Shown in pieces: positions 24,256 through 34,989 of a stretch of DNA of 64,000 bases. The stretch covers positions 124,001 to 188,000 of the forward strand of contig DATJRY010000005.1 of the NCBI GenBank assembly GCA_035504415.1. The letters are read 5' to 3'. Position 1 is the first letter of the stretch, and every line of letters begins with the position of its first letter. The stretch comes from Candidatus Sulfotelmatobacter sp. (lineage in GTDB: Bacteria; Vulcanimicrobiota; Vulcanimicrobiia; Vulcanimicrobiales; Vulcanimicrobiaceae). The notes beneath the pieces were generated by a model that saw only the letters and a program-made list of their open reading frames with translations, was not told where the DNA came from and did no database searches. The translations under genes were made by a program, and so were the position numbers.

Positions 24256-26973
24256 ATGGCGGGAAAACGTTCGTTCCTGGCAGCGCTTGGCTGCTTTCTT
24301 TTCGCTCTCTGCGCTCGTGCTGGTGCACAGAGTGGCCAGGCAATGCTCAACGGCGTCGTCGCCGCGAGCGACGGTGCGCCGGTCGCCCGGGCGATCGTCT
24401 CGGGCGGGGGTGCCAGCACGCGCACCGACGCGAACGGACGCTTCACGCTGGGATGTCCCGCCGCGACGCTCGACGTGCGGGTCGAGCACGGCGGGTTCCG
24501 GCCGACGCGCATCCTCGGCGTGCCGTGCACGCGGCCGCTGACCGTTCGGCTCGCGGCGGCGACGCTGACGTCGATCGGCGAGGTCTCGACGAGCGCCGAT
24601 CGCGTGCCGATGAACCTCTCGCCGGAGTCGATCGTGGTCGTCGACCGCGCGCGCATCGACGATCAAGGCGCGATCCAGTGGAACCAGCTGCTCGACCAGA
24701 CGCCGGGCGCGGTCTCGGCACACACCGGCACCGCGAATCCCGCCGATCCGGGCGCGCAGACCTCACCGAACTTGCGCGGCACGCTCGACTACGAGAAAAC
24801 GACGCTGATCGACGGACACCCGGTCGCCAACGGCAGCCACGGCGACTACGTCACCACCTTCCTGACCACGTACCTGATCGAGGACGTCGAGATCGCCAAG
24901 GGTCCGGGCGCCGACGCGCCGCTGGTCGTCAACGGCATCGGCGGCTCGATCAACTTCCGCACCTTCGATCCGACGCGCACGCTGACGACCAACTTCGACG
25001 TCGGTTACGACGGCTACGGCGGGACGATCTTGCACGGCGCGATCTCGAACACGATCGGCAAGCTCGGCTTCTATCTCGGGTACGTCGACTGGACGACGTC
25101 GGGACCGCTGGACAACGAGCCGACCGACATCACGCTGCCCAACGGCTCGACGATCGCGGGGATCGGCACCGTCGGCGGGACGACCTCGGCCAAGACCGCG
25201 CCGGGCGGCGCCTATCCGGTGCCCGGTTCGATCGGCGGCCCCGGCTCGCCGTACCCGAAGCTCGTCGCCTGCTGTGAGGACGTCGGCTCGTGGTACGACG
25301 CGCGCGGCGAGTTGGCGAAGCTGCGCTACGGCTTCTCCTCCTCCAGCTCGCTGACGGTCGCGTTCCTGGGCACGCACGCCGGGTTCGACAACGACGGCGC
25401 ACAGCTGCAGCAATTCCAAACGGTCACCGCGGCCGGTGTGCCGGTCGACCTCAACCCGACCTCGCACGCACCAGAGAACGTCACCGAGTACGAGAACGAG
25501 CCGATGTTCGAAGGCGAGTTCCGCACCGCACCCTCGCCGAACGACACGCTGATCGCGCGCTACTACACGCTCGACATCGATCGTCTCTCCGGGAACTACG
25601 CCGATCCGTCGCCGACCGTGCCGTACAGCGGCACCTTCTTCCTGAGCGGCAGCGCGCCGCTGACCAACGGCACCAGCGTTCCCGTCGCCGGCCCCTACAG
25701 CGTCACGATTCCCAACATCTACACGCGCACGGCCGAAGAGGACAAGCTGCACGGCGGCTCGTTCGAAGAGGACCACGTCGCGGGCCCGGTGACGCTGACG
25801 CTCGCGATCGACCGTTGGAGCGCGACGACCGACGCCTACTCGATCGGGACCAGCAGCAGCGGCAAGCCGACGTACACGCCGACCATCGCGGCCGGCTCCT
25901 CGCAGACGATCACCTCGTACTTGCTGCGCGGCGCGTGGACGCTCGACCCGCGTGACGACCTGACGCTGGCGAACTACCTGACGACCTACGCCGACCACGT
26001 GCCGACCGCGTTCACCGTCAGCGGGCCGGTCTTCGCGACCGAGACGGTCGGTCACGACGACCCGCGCTTGGGCTTCACCCACCGCTTCACCCAGAACGCG
26101 ATCGGGCGCTTCGCGATGGGCTCGACGATCACGGTCCCCAACATGGGGCTGGTCAGCGTGCCGAACTCCGCGCCGGTCTTCACCAGCTCGTCGTCCGGCT
26201 CGTACTACACCGACACCCGCAACGCCGGCAACCTATTGCCCGAAACGGCGTGGGGGTACGATCTGGGCAGCGACGTCCGGCTGCACACCGACGCGGTTCT
26301 CTCGTTCGACGCCTACGAGACGACGCTGCGCAACCAGTTCGTCTCCGCCGTCGCGCAGACGGGGACGCTGGCGCCGCCGGGCGGCGGTACGCCGGTCCCG
26401 GTCTACACGACCATCAACGAGAACCTCGCGCACGCGCGCTTCGACGGGCTCGAAGCATCGTACCGCCAGGATCCGCGCGTCGGCTTCGGCTACGTCGCGC
26501 AGGGCGCGCTGGTGCGCTCGTACACCTACGACGTCTCGCCGGCGACGTATTTGGCGGCCGGCAAGCTGCAGAACCAAGCCGTCATCCCGAACATCAACTA
26601 CACCTCGACCGGTACCGGCTACAACGGCATCTCGAACAAGGGGATCCCGTACGCCGACGGCTACGGCGAAGTGCACTACCGCGCCGCCGACGGGAAACTG
26701 GCGCTGCTCGGGCTCACCTACTACGGCAACAACAACTCGTGGAACGAGCGCGCGTTCACCGTCGGCACCGCGGCGTTGCGCGTGCCGATCGCGCGCGCCG
26801 CCTCGCTGCAGCTGACGATCGACAACCTCTGGAACACCTATCCGGGGACGGCGATCCTCTCCTATCAAGGCGTGGCGGTCCCGGTCATCGGCGCGCAGGT
26901 GGGGCTGACCAACGCGCTGCCGTACGGGCCGCGCGTGGTCCGGCTCGACCTGCATCTCGGCAACGCGCGGTGA
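24256..26973 (+). CDS. TonB-dependent outer-membrane receptor
   Basis: A 905-residue protein. A signal peptide ends near AGAQSG (residue 25). Residues 29-100 form a carboxypeptidase-regulatory-like beta-sandwich (AMLNGVVAASDGAPVARAIVSGGG...). Residues about 110-240 are the plug (SIVVVDRARIDDQGAIQWNQLLDQTPGAV, TTLIDGHPVAN, VEIAKGPGADAP). The rest is a large beta-barrel with aromatic-rich strands and a C-terminal strand RVVRLDLHLGNAR. The ligand (siderophore, vitamin B12, glycan or metal) is not identifiable. It overlaps the second receptor gene by GTGA. No exbB, exbD or tonB in the window. Confidence 0.9.
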   Translation: MAGKRSFLAALGCFLFALCARAGAQSGQAMLNGVVAASDGAPVARAIVSGGGASTRTDANGRFTLGCPAATLDVRVEHGGFRPTRILGVPCTRPLTVRLAAATLTSIGEVSTSADRVPMNLSPESIVVVDRARIDDQGAIQWNQLLDQTPGAVSAHTGTANPADPGAQTSPNLRGTLDYEKTTLIDGHPVANGSHGDYVTTFLTTYLIEDVEIAKGPGADAPLVVNGIGGSINFRTFDPTRTLTTNFDVGYDGYGGTILHGAISNTIGKLGFYLGYVDWTTSGPLDNEPTDITLPNGSTIAGIGTVGGTTSAKTAPGGAYPVPGSIGGPGSPYPKLVACCEDVGSWYDARGELAKLRYGFSSSSSLTVAFLGTHAGFDNDGAQLQQFQTVTAAGVPVDLNPTSHAPENVTEYENEPMFEGEFRTAPSPNDTLIARYYTLDIDRLSGNYADPSPTVPYSGTFFLSGSAPLTNGTSVPVAGPYSVTIPNIYTRTAEEDKLHGGSFEEDHVAGPVTLTLAIDRWSATTDAYSIGTSSSGKPTYTPTIAAGSSQTITSYLLRGAWTLDPRDDLTLANYLTTYADHVPTAFTVSGPVFATETVGHDDPRLGFTHRFTQNAIGRFAMGSTITVPNMGLVSVPNSAPVFTSSSSGSYYTDTRNAGNLLPETAWGYDLGSDVRLHTDAVLSFDAYETTLRNQFVSAVAQTGTLAPPGGGTPVPVYTTINENLAHARFDGLEASYRQDPRVGFGYVAQGALVRSYTYDVSPATYLAAGKLQNQAVIPNINYTSTGTGYNGISNKGIPYADGYGEVHYRAADGKLALLGLTYYGNNNSWNERAFTVGTAALRVPIARAASLQLTIDNLWNTYPGTAILSYQGVAVPVIGAQVGLTNALPYGPRVVRLDLHLGNAR

Positions 26974-28997
26974 TCGCCGGTGCCGTGACGGCCGGCCTAT
27001 TGACCGTCATCGTCGCCGCCGATCCGGGGACGAGCGCGCGCGGCGCGGTCGTTCGCGCCGGCACCGCGCGCGCCGTCGTCGGCGAGGGCGGACGCGCGCG
27101 GCTGGGTCTGGCGCCCGGGACGTACGACCTCACGGTGACCAAGCCGGGCTTCGCGCCCGCGCACGCGCGCGTGGTGGTGCGGACCGACGGCGACCGCGTG
27201 CGCGTCGCGCTGCACCTCGCGCCCAGCTCGGCGCTGCGCACGATCGGCGCCGTCTCCGCCGCCGAGCGCGGCGCGTCGAATACCTCGCCGGTCCCCGAGA
27301 CCACGGTGCCGCGCGAAGCCTACCGTGACATGAGCCAGCCCGGCCTGGACGACGTGCTCACGCAGAAGCCGGCGCTGGCGATCGATCGCGCCGGCCGCGG
27401 ATTGAGCGCCGACGACGCGCCGCCGGTCGCGCTGGTGCGCGGCGGGACGCCGCTCGAGACGCAGACGCTGATCAACGGCGTCCCGGTCGAGCCCGCGACC
27501 ACGCGCGCGCTGGCGCTGACCGCGATCCCGACCTTCGTGCTGCAAGAGCTCGAGGTCGAACCCGGCGCGAGCGCGCCGCTGCCGACGATCGACGGCGCGG
27601 TGAACGGCAGCCTGAACCTCCGTTTCGCGGAGCCGGTGCCGGTGTTGCGCGCGCTGCCCGAGCAAGGCTTCGACGGACGCGGCGGCAGCTTCAGCGACCT
27701 GACCGGCGGCGGCGCGCTCGACGGCGGTCAGGTCGCGTTCGGCCTCGCCGCGGCGATCGACGGCGAGAACGGCGACGTGGCGGCGACGAACGTCCTGCAG
27801 CGCGCGGCGCTGCTCACGACGCGCGCGGCGCTCTCGCCGAGCGGCACGCTCACCCTGACGGGCTACGACGAGTCCGACACCGACGAGCTCGACCAGAACC
27901 ATTTCGCGTTCAGCGAGGCCGAGTACCGGCTCGACGGCGCGCAGAGCGCGCTGCTCGCGCGTGCGTGGCACGTCGAGGACGAACGCGACGGCGTGGCGGC
28001 CGGCGATCCGCTCGAGATCGCGACCGACGATCGCCTCACCGGCGGCCAGCTCGAGCTCGACCGCACCGTGGGCGGCAGCTTGTTTTCGGCCGGCGTCACG
28101 ACCACCGGCGACGAGGGGACCGCCGCGGGCGCGATCGTCGTTCCCGCCGGCTCCTCGCAGACGGTGACGACCGCGTTTCTGCGCGCCATCCTGCACGCGG
28201 GCACGCGCTGGAACGTGCAGCTGACGGGCTACGACGTCGACGCGCGTACCGTGGTGCCCGGCCGCGTCGACGACATCTCCGGCCTGGCGGGCCGCGCCGG
28301 CCTCGCGTACCGCCTCACCGATCGGCTGACGCTGCGCGCGTCGAGCGGCGCCGGCTTCACGCCACCCTCACTGGTCGCGCTGGCCGGCGTGCGCGGACCG
28401 CTCGGCGTCGAGGCCGCGCTCACCGACGACGTCGGGCTCGACGCCCACGTCATCGACGCGCATACGACGCTCTCCGCCGACGTCTTCACCCAGACGGGCA
28501 ACGACCGGCTGGTCGAAGAGCTCGGCCCCGATCCCTGGGTCGACGCCGGCCCGTTCACCCGGCACGGCGCCGAGTTCTCGCTGGCGCGTTTCGTGCCGGC
28601 CGGCTTCGGCTACGTGCTGCAAGCCTGGACGGCGAGCGAGACGCCCAGCCTGGCCGGCTCGATCGGCGACGTCGCCTCCGGCAACACGCACGGCTACGCG
28701 GAGGCCTCGTACCATTGGCGCAACGGCTCGCGCTTCTCGTTCGGCGCGACGTACTACGGCGCCGACCCGCTGCTGGCGCAGCGCGCGGCGGTGCTGCTCA
28801 ACAGCAACCTGGAGATCCAGCTCGGCCGGCGCGGCAAGATCCAGTTCGATCTCGAGAACCTCAACAACCAGCGCCTCGCAATCACGTCGCTCGCCGTCCC
28901 GGTGCTCGCGGCTCGCAACGCGTTCGCGCCGGCGCCGCGCACGTTTCGCATCGTCATCCGCCGCTCCGTGGGCCGAACCGGCACCGACAACGGATAA
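26970..28997 (+). CDS. TonB-dependent receptor, second of a coupled pair
   Basis: A 675-residue protein. A short signal (VIAGAVTAGLLTVIVAA) is followed by a peg-like beta-sandwich (residues 22-85), a plug domain (about 95-215, with PGLDDVLTQKPALAID, LINGVPVEP and LEVEPGASAPLPTIDGAVNGSLNL) and a shorter barrel ending in TFRIVIRRSVGRTG. Segments such as FTPPSLVAL and FDLENLNNQRL are typical of the barrel. The GTG start overlaps the first receptor's stop by four bases, so the two may be co-expressed for related ligands. Confidence 0.85.
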   Translation: MIAGAVTAGLLTVIVAADPGTSARGAVVRAGTARAVVGEGGRARLGLAPGTYDLTVTKPGFAPAHARVVVRTDGDRVRVALHLAPSSALRTIGAVSAAERGASNTSPVPETTVPREAYRDMSQPGLDDVLTQKPALAIDRAGRGLSADDAPPVALVRGGTPLETQTLINGVPVEPATTRALALTAIPTFVLQELEVEPGASAPLPTIDGAVNGSLNLRFAEPVPVLRALPEQGFDGRGGSFSDLTGGGALDGGQVAFGLAAAIDGENGDVAATNVLQRAALLTTRAALSPSGTLTLTGYDESDTDELDQNHFAFSEAEYRLDGAQSALLARAWHVEDERDGVAAGDPLEIATDDRLTGGQLELDRTVGGSLFSAGVTTTGDEGTAAGAIVVPAGSSQTVTTAFLRAILHAGTRWNVQLTGYDVDARTVVPGRVDDISGLAGRAGLAYRLTDRLTLRASSGAGFTPPSLVALAGVRGPLGVEAALTDDVGLDAHVIDAHTTLSADVFTQTGNDRLVEELGPDPWVDAGPFTRHGAEFSLARFVPAGFGYVLQAWTASETPSLAGSIGDVASGNTHGYAEASYHWRNGSRFSFGATYYGADPLLAQRAAVLLNSNLEIQLGRRGKIQFDLENLNNQRLAITSLAVPVLAARNAFAPAPRTFRIVIRRSVGRTGTDNG

Positions 28998-29054
28998 ACT
29001 CGCAGCACGAAGCATCACGCGCGATCGATCCCGAGCTTACTCCGGCATGAGCAC

Positions 29055-29580
29055 CTACTCAGGCGCTTCGTATTCCCAGCGCCCAACTTCGTGATATTGG
29101 CGAACGTCGTCAGCTGCAGCGGGATCGCCATAGTAACGCTCGACGATGCTAACGATCGCGTCGACCTGCTCCGCATCCAGTCGCCCGAGCGTGCGAGTAA
29201 GATCTCCTTGATCGACGGCCCGCGCCGAGTCGAGCTTCATCAACACGAGATACGCGAGCGGAATTACGCGTTCACCGTTCCGGTCGCGCACCGCGGGCGC
29301 TTCGAATGCCGCTCGTACCCACGGCTGCGGCGAAGTGATGAGCCCCAACGAGCATCATGGAAGCGTCTCCGAAGACCGACGCGATCATGTCGACTCCTCG
29401 CGAAGGCGGCTGTTCCAAAAGGAAGCGGAGATCGCTGCCGGAACCGCGCGTCGCCTTCCGGAACGCGCGCTCGATGTACCACCGGCGCCGGGCAGCCGCG
29501 CTGGTGACCTCGATCCGCGTGCGAGCGTGCGGAGCGGTCGTGAGTCGATGCTTCGACGCGAACACCTGCGCCCCCGGCAA
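29055..29580 (-). pseudogene. frameshifted hypothetical gene (two adjoining frames)
   Basis: The first part, from TTG 29580, reads VFASKHRLTTAPHARTRIEV and then RRRWYIERAFRKATRG up to SVFGDASMML. The second part, in the next frame, reads LGLITSPQPWVRAAFEAPAV, PLAYLVLMKLDSARAVDQGDLTRTLG and YHEVGRWEYEAPE. Removing one base near 29349 (CTC-G-TTG) joins them into one protein of about 175 residues with a helical N-terminus and a C-terminal PLPYLVLMKLD-type motif. The start sits 7 bases after the oxidoreductase stop in the same frame. It is either a decayed gene or a sequencing error. The family was not named with certainty. No other feature was seen in 28998-29586. Confidence 0.5.
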
Positions 29581-29586
29581 GCGCGG

Positions 29587-30558
29587 CTATGGAAGCGGGG
29601 CGTTCTTCGGCGGCCGGAGCGGCGCGGTGATGGCGGCGTCGAACGCGAGCACGATCTTGCCCCGAGCTTTCCGCCGCGCGAGCTCGACATAGGCGTCGCG
29701 GAGCATGCCAAACGGATAGATCGCCGAGAGCGGCATGACGATCTCGCCCCAAGCGATCGCGTCGGCGGCGCTCGCCAACGTCTCACGCGACGCCGCGGCG
29801 GCCGACCCGTCGGTCTTGGCCCCCACCCGCGCCGCCGCTGTATGATCGATGATCGTGTCGATCCGCTCCGGCGCGACACCGAGGGTGACGGCGAGGTCGA
29901 CGTACCCGCCGCCGAAGAGATCGATGAACGCGTTGATTCCGTGCGGAGCAGCGGCTCGCAACCGCTCCGCAAGGCCGTCGCCGTACGCGACCTGCTCGAC
30001 GCCCACGGAACGGAGAAACGCTCCGTTCTCGTCGCCGGCGATGCCGATCACCCGCGCGCCCGCCCGTCGTGCGAGCTGCACCGCGAGCGATCCGACGCCG
30101 CCCGCGGCACCACTGATCGCAACGACGTCGCCCGGCTTCAACGCGACCGCGCGCACAGCGGCGACGGCGGTCGTCGCCACCACGAACAAGCTGCCCGCCC
30201 GAAACCAATCGAGTGCCGGCGGCTTGGCGATCAGCTGCGCCGCGCTGCTCTTGACGTACTCGGCTTGCGCCGAGCGCTCTTCTGACCAACCGAGGACCTC
30301 GTCGCCCGCTTTGAACGCGGTGACGCCGGCTCCGACCGCATCGACGTGCCCGGCAAAATCGGTACCCTGACCGAAGGGGAACGCCTTCGGAAACACGTCC
30401 TTGAGAAAGCCTTCGCGTATCGCGATCTCGCCGGGGTTCGTGCCTGCGGCAACGACGCGCACGACGATCTCGCCCGGCCCGGGCACCGGCTTTGCGACCT
30501 CGACGATCGCGAGCTGATCGACTCCGCCGTAGGCGGAGAGCTGCACCGCTTTGGGCAT
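29587..30558 (-). CDS. NADP-dependent quinone oxidoreductase-like MDR protein
   Basis: A 323-residue zinc-independent medium-chain dehydrogenase/reductase of the QOR type. The N-terminal GroES-like domain (residues 1-115) has AAGTNPGE and [18 protein letters not shown]. The Rossmann domain begins with [29 protein letters not shown] (150-156 being the AAGGVG nucleotide loop). No structural-zinc cysteines are present. It probably reduces quinones or enones with NADPH. Divergent from the UvrA2-like gene, 77 bases away. Confidence 0.88.
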   Translation of the reverse strand: MPKAVQLSAYGGVDQLAIVEVAKPVPGPGEIVVRVVAAGTNPGEIAIREGFLKDVFPKAFPFGQGTDFAGHVDAVGAGVTAFKAGDEVLGWSEERSAQAEYVKSSAAQLIAKPPALDWFRAGSLFVVATTAVAAVRAVALKPGDVVAISGAAGGVGSLAVQLARRAGARVIGIAGDENGAFLRSVGVEQVAYGDGLAERLRAAAPHGINAFIDLFGGGYVDLAVTLGVAPERIDTIIDHTAAARVGAKTDGSAAAASRETLASAADAIAWGEIVMPLSAIYPFGMLRDAYVELARRKARGKIVLAFDAAITAPLRPPKNAPLP

Positions 30559-30635
30559 GACATGCTGCCCTTCTGGCGCGTGCCGCGCGCCCCTCTTTCG
30601 ATTTCCGGCGCGCGCATCTGGGTATCCGCCACGGT

Positions 30636-33110
30636 ATGAACGGTCGCGCGGGCTTCGTGCGTGTGCGAGGCGCGCGCGAGCACAACCTCAAGAACGTCGA
30701 CGTCGTCATTCCGCGTGACGCGCTGGTCGTCTTCACCGGCGTCTCCGGCTCCGGGAAATCGTCGCTTGCATTCAGCACGCTGTATGCTGAAGCGCAGCGG
30801 CGGTACCTCGAGTCGGTCTCGCCGTACGCGCGCCGGCTCTTCCACCAGATGGCGGTCCCGGAGGTCGACGAGATCGACGGCCTGCCGCCGGCCGTCGCGC
30901 TGCAGCAGCAACGCGGTTCACCGACGACGCGTTCATCGGTCGGCAGCGTGACGACCGTCTCGAACCTGCTGCGCATGCTCTATTCGCGGGCGGGCGAGTA
31001 CCCGCGCAAGCAGCCGCATCTCGCGGCGGAAGCCTTCTCACCGAACACGCCCGCCGGCGCGTGTCCGCGCTGTCACGGTCTGGGTCGCATCTACGATGCG
31101 ACTGAGCGCTCGATGGTCCCCGACGACACGCTGACGATCCGCGAGCGCGCGATCGCGGCGTGGCCGACGGCCTGGCACGGGCAGAACCTCCGCGACATCG
31201 CGACGACGCTCGGCTACGACGTGGATCGCCCGTGGCGCCAGCTGCCGAAGAAAGATCGCGACTGGCTGCTGTTCACCGATGAGCAGCCGACGGTTCCGGT
31301 TTACGCGGGCTACACGCCGAGCGAAGTGCGCCGCGCACTCAAGCGCCGAGAAGAGCCCAGCTACCAAGGCACCTTCACCGGCGCCCGGCGGTACGTGCTG
31401 CAAACGTTCGCGACCACCCAGAGCGCGCTGATGAAAAAACGGGTCGCGCGATACCTCGTGAGCGGCGAGTGCCCGCTCTGTCACGGCAAACGGCTGCGCC
31501 GCGAAGCGCTCTCGGTGCGCTTCGCCGGTCGCGACATCGCCGAGACGGCGCGGCTGCCGCTGGCGGAGCTGCACGCGATCATGCGGCCGTACGCCGCCGC
31601 CGACGACGCCGTCGTACGGCGGATCGCGGAGGACCTCGTCGCGCGGCTCGCGGTGATGCTCGATCTCGGGCTCGGCTATCTGACCGTCGAGCGCAGCACT
31701 CCGACGCTCTCGCCCGGCGAGCTGCAGCGCCTTCGTCTCGCAACCCAGGTGCGCTCCAACCTCTTCGGCGTCGTCTACGTGCTCGACGAACCATCCGCCG
31801 GGCTTCATCCGGCCGACACCGAGGCACTCCTCACGGCGCTCGACAGCCTCAAAGCGGCGGGGAACTCGCTCTTCGTCGTCGAGCACGACCTCGACGTGAT
31901 TCGCCACGCCGATTGGATCGTCGACGTCGGTCCTGCCGCGGGCCAGCACGGCGGCAGCATCCTCTACAGCGGTCCGCTCGAGGGTCTGCGCGCGATCGAG
32001 GCGTCGCACACGCGGCGCTACCTCTTCGGCCACGACGCCGGCGCGCGCCGCAGCCCGCGCGTCGCGCGCGCGTGGCTCGAGCTGGCCGGCGTCACGCGCC
32101 ATAACCTGCGCAATCTCGAGGTCGCCTTCCCACTGGGCACATTCACGACCGTGACCGGCGTCTCGGGCTCCGGCAAGTCCAGCCTCGTGAGCCAAGCGCT
32201 GGTCGACCTGGTCGAGGCGCGGCTCGGGCATCAGCCGGCATCCGACGAGTTCGAAGACGCGGCAGACTTCTTGCGTGTGCCGGACGCGCCCAGCGGAGGC
32301 CGCATCGTGCGCGGCATGGAGCACGTCAAACGACTCGTGTGCGTCGATCAGAAGCCGATCGGCCGAACGCCGCGCTCCAACCTCGCTACCTACACCGGTC
32401 TCTTCGACGGCGTCCGCAAGCTGTTCGCAGCGACGAAGCTCGCTCGCTCACGGCGCTACGATGCTGGCCGCTTCTCCTTCAACATTCCAAAGGGTCGCTG
32501 CGCGACCTGCGAGGGGGAAGGCTTCGTCATGGTCGAGCTGCTGTTTCTGCCGAGCGTCTACGCACCGTGTCCAACCTGTCACGGCGAGCGCTACAACGCG
32601 GCGACGCTCGAGGTTCGCTATCGCGACAAGTCGATCGCCGACGTGCTCGCGTTGACGGTCGACGCCGCCTGGGACTTCTTCGCCGACGCGCCGCAGGTGT
32701 GCCGCTCGCTCGCGGTCCTACGCGAGGTCGGTCTGGGGTATCTGCGACTCGGCCAACCCGCGACCGAACTGTCCGGCGGGGAGGCGCAACGAATCAAGCT
32801 CGCAGCCGAGCTGCAGCGCACCCAGCGCGGCGACACCCTCTACGTGCTCGACGAGCCGACGACCGGCTTGCATCCCGCCGACGTGGAGAGGCTGATGACG
32901 CAGTTGAACGGGCTGGTCGAGGCCGGTAACACGATCGTCGTCGTCGAGCACGACCTGCGCGTCATTGCCGGCAGCGACTGGATCATCGATATCGGTCCGG
33001 GCGCGGGCGCAGAGGGTGGACGCGTGGTGGCGGCGGGACCGCCGGCGACCCTCGCCGCCGCCGCAGCCAGCCGCACCGCCCCGTATCTCGTGCGCTATCT
33101 CGGTTCGTGA
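30636..33110 (+). CDS. UvrA-like (class II, drug-resistance-type) ABC ATPase
   Basis: An 824-residue protein with two ABC ATPase halves. Walker A motifs GVSGSGKSS lie at residues 35-43 and near 508. The signature motifs are LSPGE (near 358, the second Gly replaced by Pro) and LSGGE (near 712), and zinc-binding CxxC pairs occur in [23 protein letters not shown] and CPTCHGER. It is about 115 residues shorter than UvrA because the UvrB-interacting region is reduced. Such UvrA2 proteins are linked to resistance to DNA-intercalating drugs or a back-up repair role and do not need UvrB. It is not next to uvrB or uvrC here. Confidence 0.9.
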   Translation: MNGRAGFVRVRGAREHNLKNVDVVIPRDALVVFTGVSGSGKSSLAFSTLYAEAQRRYLESVSPYARRLFHQMAVPEVDEIDGLPPAVALQQQRGSPTTRSSVGSVTTVSNLLRMLYSRAGEYPRKQPHLAAEAFSPNTPAGACPRCHGLGRIYDATERSMVPDDTLTIRERAIAAWPTAWHGQNLRDIATTLGYDVDRPWRQLPKKDRDWLLFTDEQPTVPVYAGYTPSEVRRALKRREEPSYQGTFTGARRYVLQTFATTQSALMKKRVARYLVSGECPLCHGKRLRREALSVRFAGRDIAETARLPLAELHAIMRPYAAADDAVVRRIAEDLVARLAVMLDLGLGYLTVERSTPTLSPGELQRLRLATQVRSNLFGVVYVLDEPSAGLHPADTEALLTALDSLKAAGNSLFVVEHDLDVIRHADWIVDVGPAAGQHGGSILYSGPLEGLRAIEASHTRRYLFGHDAGARRSPRVARAWLELAGVTRHNLRNLEVAFPLGTFTTVTGVSGSGKSSLVSQALVDLVEARLGHQPASDEFEDAADFLRVPDAPSGGRIVRGMEHVKRLVCVDQKPIGRTPRSNLATYTGLFDGVRKLFAATKLARSRRYDAGRFSFNIPKGRCATCEGEGFVMVELLFLPSVYAPCPTCHGERYNAATLEVRYRDKSIADVLALTVDAAWDFFADAPQVCRSLAVLREVGLGYLRLGQPATELSGGEAQRIKLAAELQRTQRGDTLYVLDEPTTGLHPADVERLMTQLNGLVEAGNTIVVVEHDLRVIAGSDWIIDIGPGAGAEGGRVVAAGPPATLAAAAASRTAPYLVRYLGS

Positions 33111-33129
33111 ACGGCCCAGCCGGCAGACG

Positions 33130-34989
33130 TCAGCTCCGCAAATCCGGTCGCAGCACGAGCACCGGTGAGGGATGGGGCAGCTCGTCGTCGAGCGTCGGCT
33201 GCGTATGCAGGCCGTCGGCCAGCACGGCGGCCTGCTGTGCCAAGCCGGCGACGGCCGCACCCGCACCCGGCGCGATCGGGTAGCTCCACGTCGGACGGCC
33301 CTCGGTCGCGCGAATGAGATCGTCGTACGGTACGTCGGGCGCTTGCGGCGTGCGCAGGCCCAGCGCGTAGTGGGCGAGATAGTTCTTCAGCGCGCCCATC
33401 GTCGAGCGGAACCGCAGCCAGCGCTGGTTCTCCCAGTCGATCCCCGGAGGCAGCGGCGGCCGCTGCGGTGAGAGGACGCTGGGGTTCTCGAAGTGCTGGA
33501 CCATCAGCGCGCCCGCGGCCGAGCCGCGCTTCTCGAGCCGCTCGAGGATCGCCGGCGGCATGTCGAGGTTGAGCCCGCCTTCGTCGGCCGCGAGGAACAC
33601 GGTCGCGATGCGGTCGCGGAAGCCGGGCAGCACGCTCTGCGTGTTGTCGCCCCAGTTCTGCGCGGCGCCGAAGACCGCGCCCAGAAACTGCGGCACGGTG
33701 GCGAAGCGGTTGAAGACCGGCAAACGGCCCGCACTGTTGCGGGCGATCATGTACACGTTCTCGGCCTCGTTGGGGCGCTGCGGATGGTTGGGCGGAAACG
33801 CGGCCAGTGAGATGCCGAACGTCGGCCAGCGCGGCAACGGCGAGTCGAACAGCGTGATCGGGAAGTTGCTCGAAATGCCGCCGTCCGAGAACCAGACGCG
33901 TTCGAGGTCGCGAGTCACACCCGGCTGGGCTTGCGAGAAGTCGGCGGCCCACAGTGGGACGGCGCTGAGCAAGACCGGGAACGCCAGGCTCATCCGCGTC
34001 GCGAAGACGACCGGCAGATCGCCCATCAGCGGCAACGCCAGCTTGGGTGCGTAATGCGCGAAATTCGCCGCCTCTTGCGGCGTCGCCGGCGGCCGCGAGC
34101 GCTTCACCATCCAATCGACGACGTAGTCGGGAAAGTACGGCTTGAGCTCGGCGGGGTCGAAGAAAAAGACCCGCGTCGTCACCGGGAAGTTGTACGGACG
34201 CCCCCACGTGAGGTTGGTGGTGATCATCTCGAGGTTGACGTCGGGATCGTCCGGGAGCTGCGTCAGCCCGTCGGCGACGACGTCGCGCTTCGCGTCCCAG
34301 AGCATGCCGAACGTCAGCGGGATCGTCGGGTCCGCGATGCCGGCCGTCCGGTCGAGCTCGTTCGCGAGCCACGTGCTCAGCGCGATGGGGTTCGCGCGAT
34401 TCGCTTCGTCGACGCCCGTCACGATGCCGAAGCCGTTGGCCTGCAGCTTGCGCAGCACGTCGCGCACCAGCGCGACGGCGACGGCAATCGTGATCCCGGC
34501 GACGACGGCGAGCGTGGCGACGATCAGCCCGATCACCCACGCCCAGGTCGCCAACGCGTTTTGCGTGCGCAGCACCACGGCCAACAGGACGACGCCCGGC
34601 ACCGCGCCGAGCAGCGAGGCCAACGGATACGCCCACAGGAGCCCGAGCCATTTCGCCACGACGGCCGGCTGAAAGCGCGGACGGCCGGCGAGCGCGGTCA
34701 GGATCTTGAACAGCGACGCCGTGCTGGTGCTGGGCACGAACAGCCGGAACAACCGGTTGTCTTGCATCAACCAGCCGGGAATGGCGCCGATCCGCTCGAA
34801 GCCCGCCGTTGAACCGCCGGCGGCGCGGCAGCGTTCGGCCGCGGCGGTCAATGCCGCCGCGATCGCCCCCGCCGACGTGCCGCCGACGTTCTTGAAGACG
34901 AACGTCTTGGCGATCTCGACGACGGCCGCGGGATAGATGATCCCGCTGGTGATCCCGCCCTTCATCACGATGTCGCAGAACCGTGGCAT
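33130..34989 (-). CDS. patatin-like phospholipase with internal membrane helices
   Basis: A 619-residue protein. The oxyanion glycines are MKGGITSGIIYP (residues 9-20), the nucleophile elbow is GGTSAG (Ser39), and the dyad Asp is in FSDGGISSNFPI (near residue 372). Between them, roughly residues 114-175, lie two or three strongly hydrophobic segments, so the lipase fold is interrupted by a membrane hairpin. It would hydrolyse acyl esters of phospholipids at the membrane. ATG 34989 was chosen over GTG 34995 because AAGGGG then sits at a normal distance. Its start region overlaps the divergent lipoprotein gene. Confidence 0.85.
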   Translation of the reverse strand: MPRFCDIVMKGGITSGIIYPAAVVEIAKTFVFKNVGGTSAGAIAAALTAAAERCRAAGGSTAGFERIGAIPGWLMQDNRLFRLFVPSTSTASLFKILTALAGRPRFQPAVVAKWLGLLWAYPLASLLGAVPGVVLLAVVLRTQNALATWAWVIGLIVATLAVVAGITIAVAVALVRDVLRKLQANGFGIVTGVDEANRANPIALSTWLANELDRTAGIADPTIPLTFGMLWDAKRDVVADGLTQLPDDPDVNLEMITTNLTWGRPYNFPVTTRVFFFDPAELKPYFPDYVVDWMVKRSRPPATPQEAANFAHYAPKLALPLMGDLPVVFATRMSLAFPVLLSAVPLWAADFSQAQPGVTRDLERVWFSDGGISSNFPITLFDSPLPRWPTFGISLAAFPPNHPQRPNEAENVYMIARNSAGRLPVFNRFATVPQFLGAVFGAAQNWGDNTQSVLPGFRDRIATVFLAADEGGLNLDMPPAILERLEKRGSAAGALMVQHFENPSVLSPQRPPLPPGIDWENQRWLRFRSTMGALKNYLAHYALGLRTPQAPDVPYDDLIRATEGRPTWSYPIAPGAGAAVAGLAQQAAVLADGLHTQPTLDDELPHPSPVLVLRPDLRS

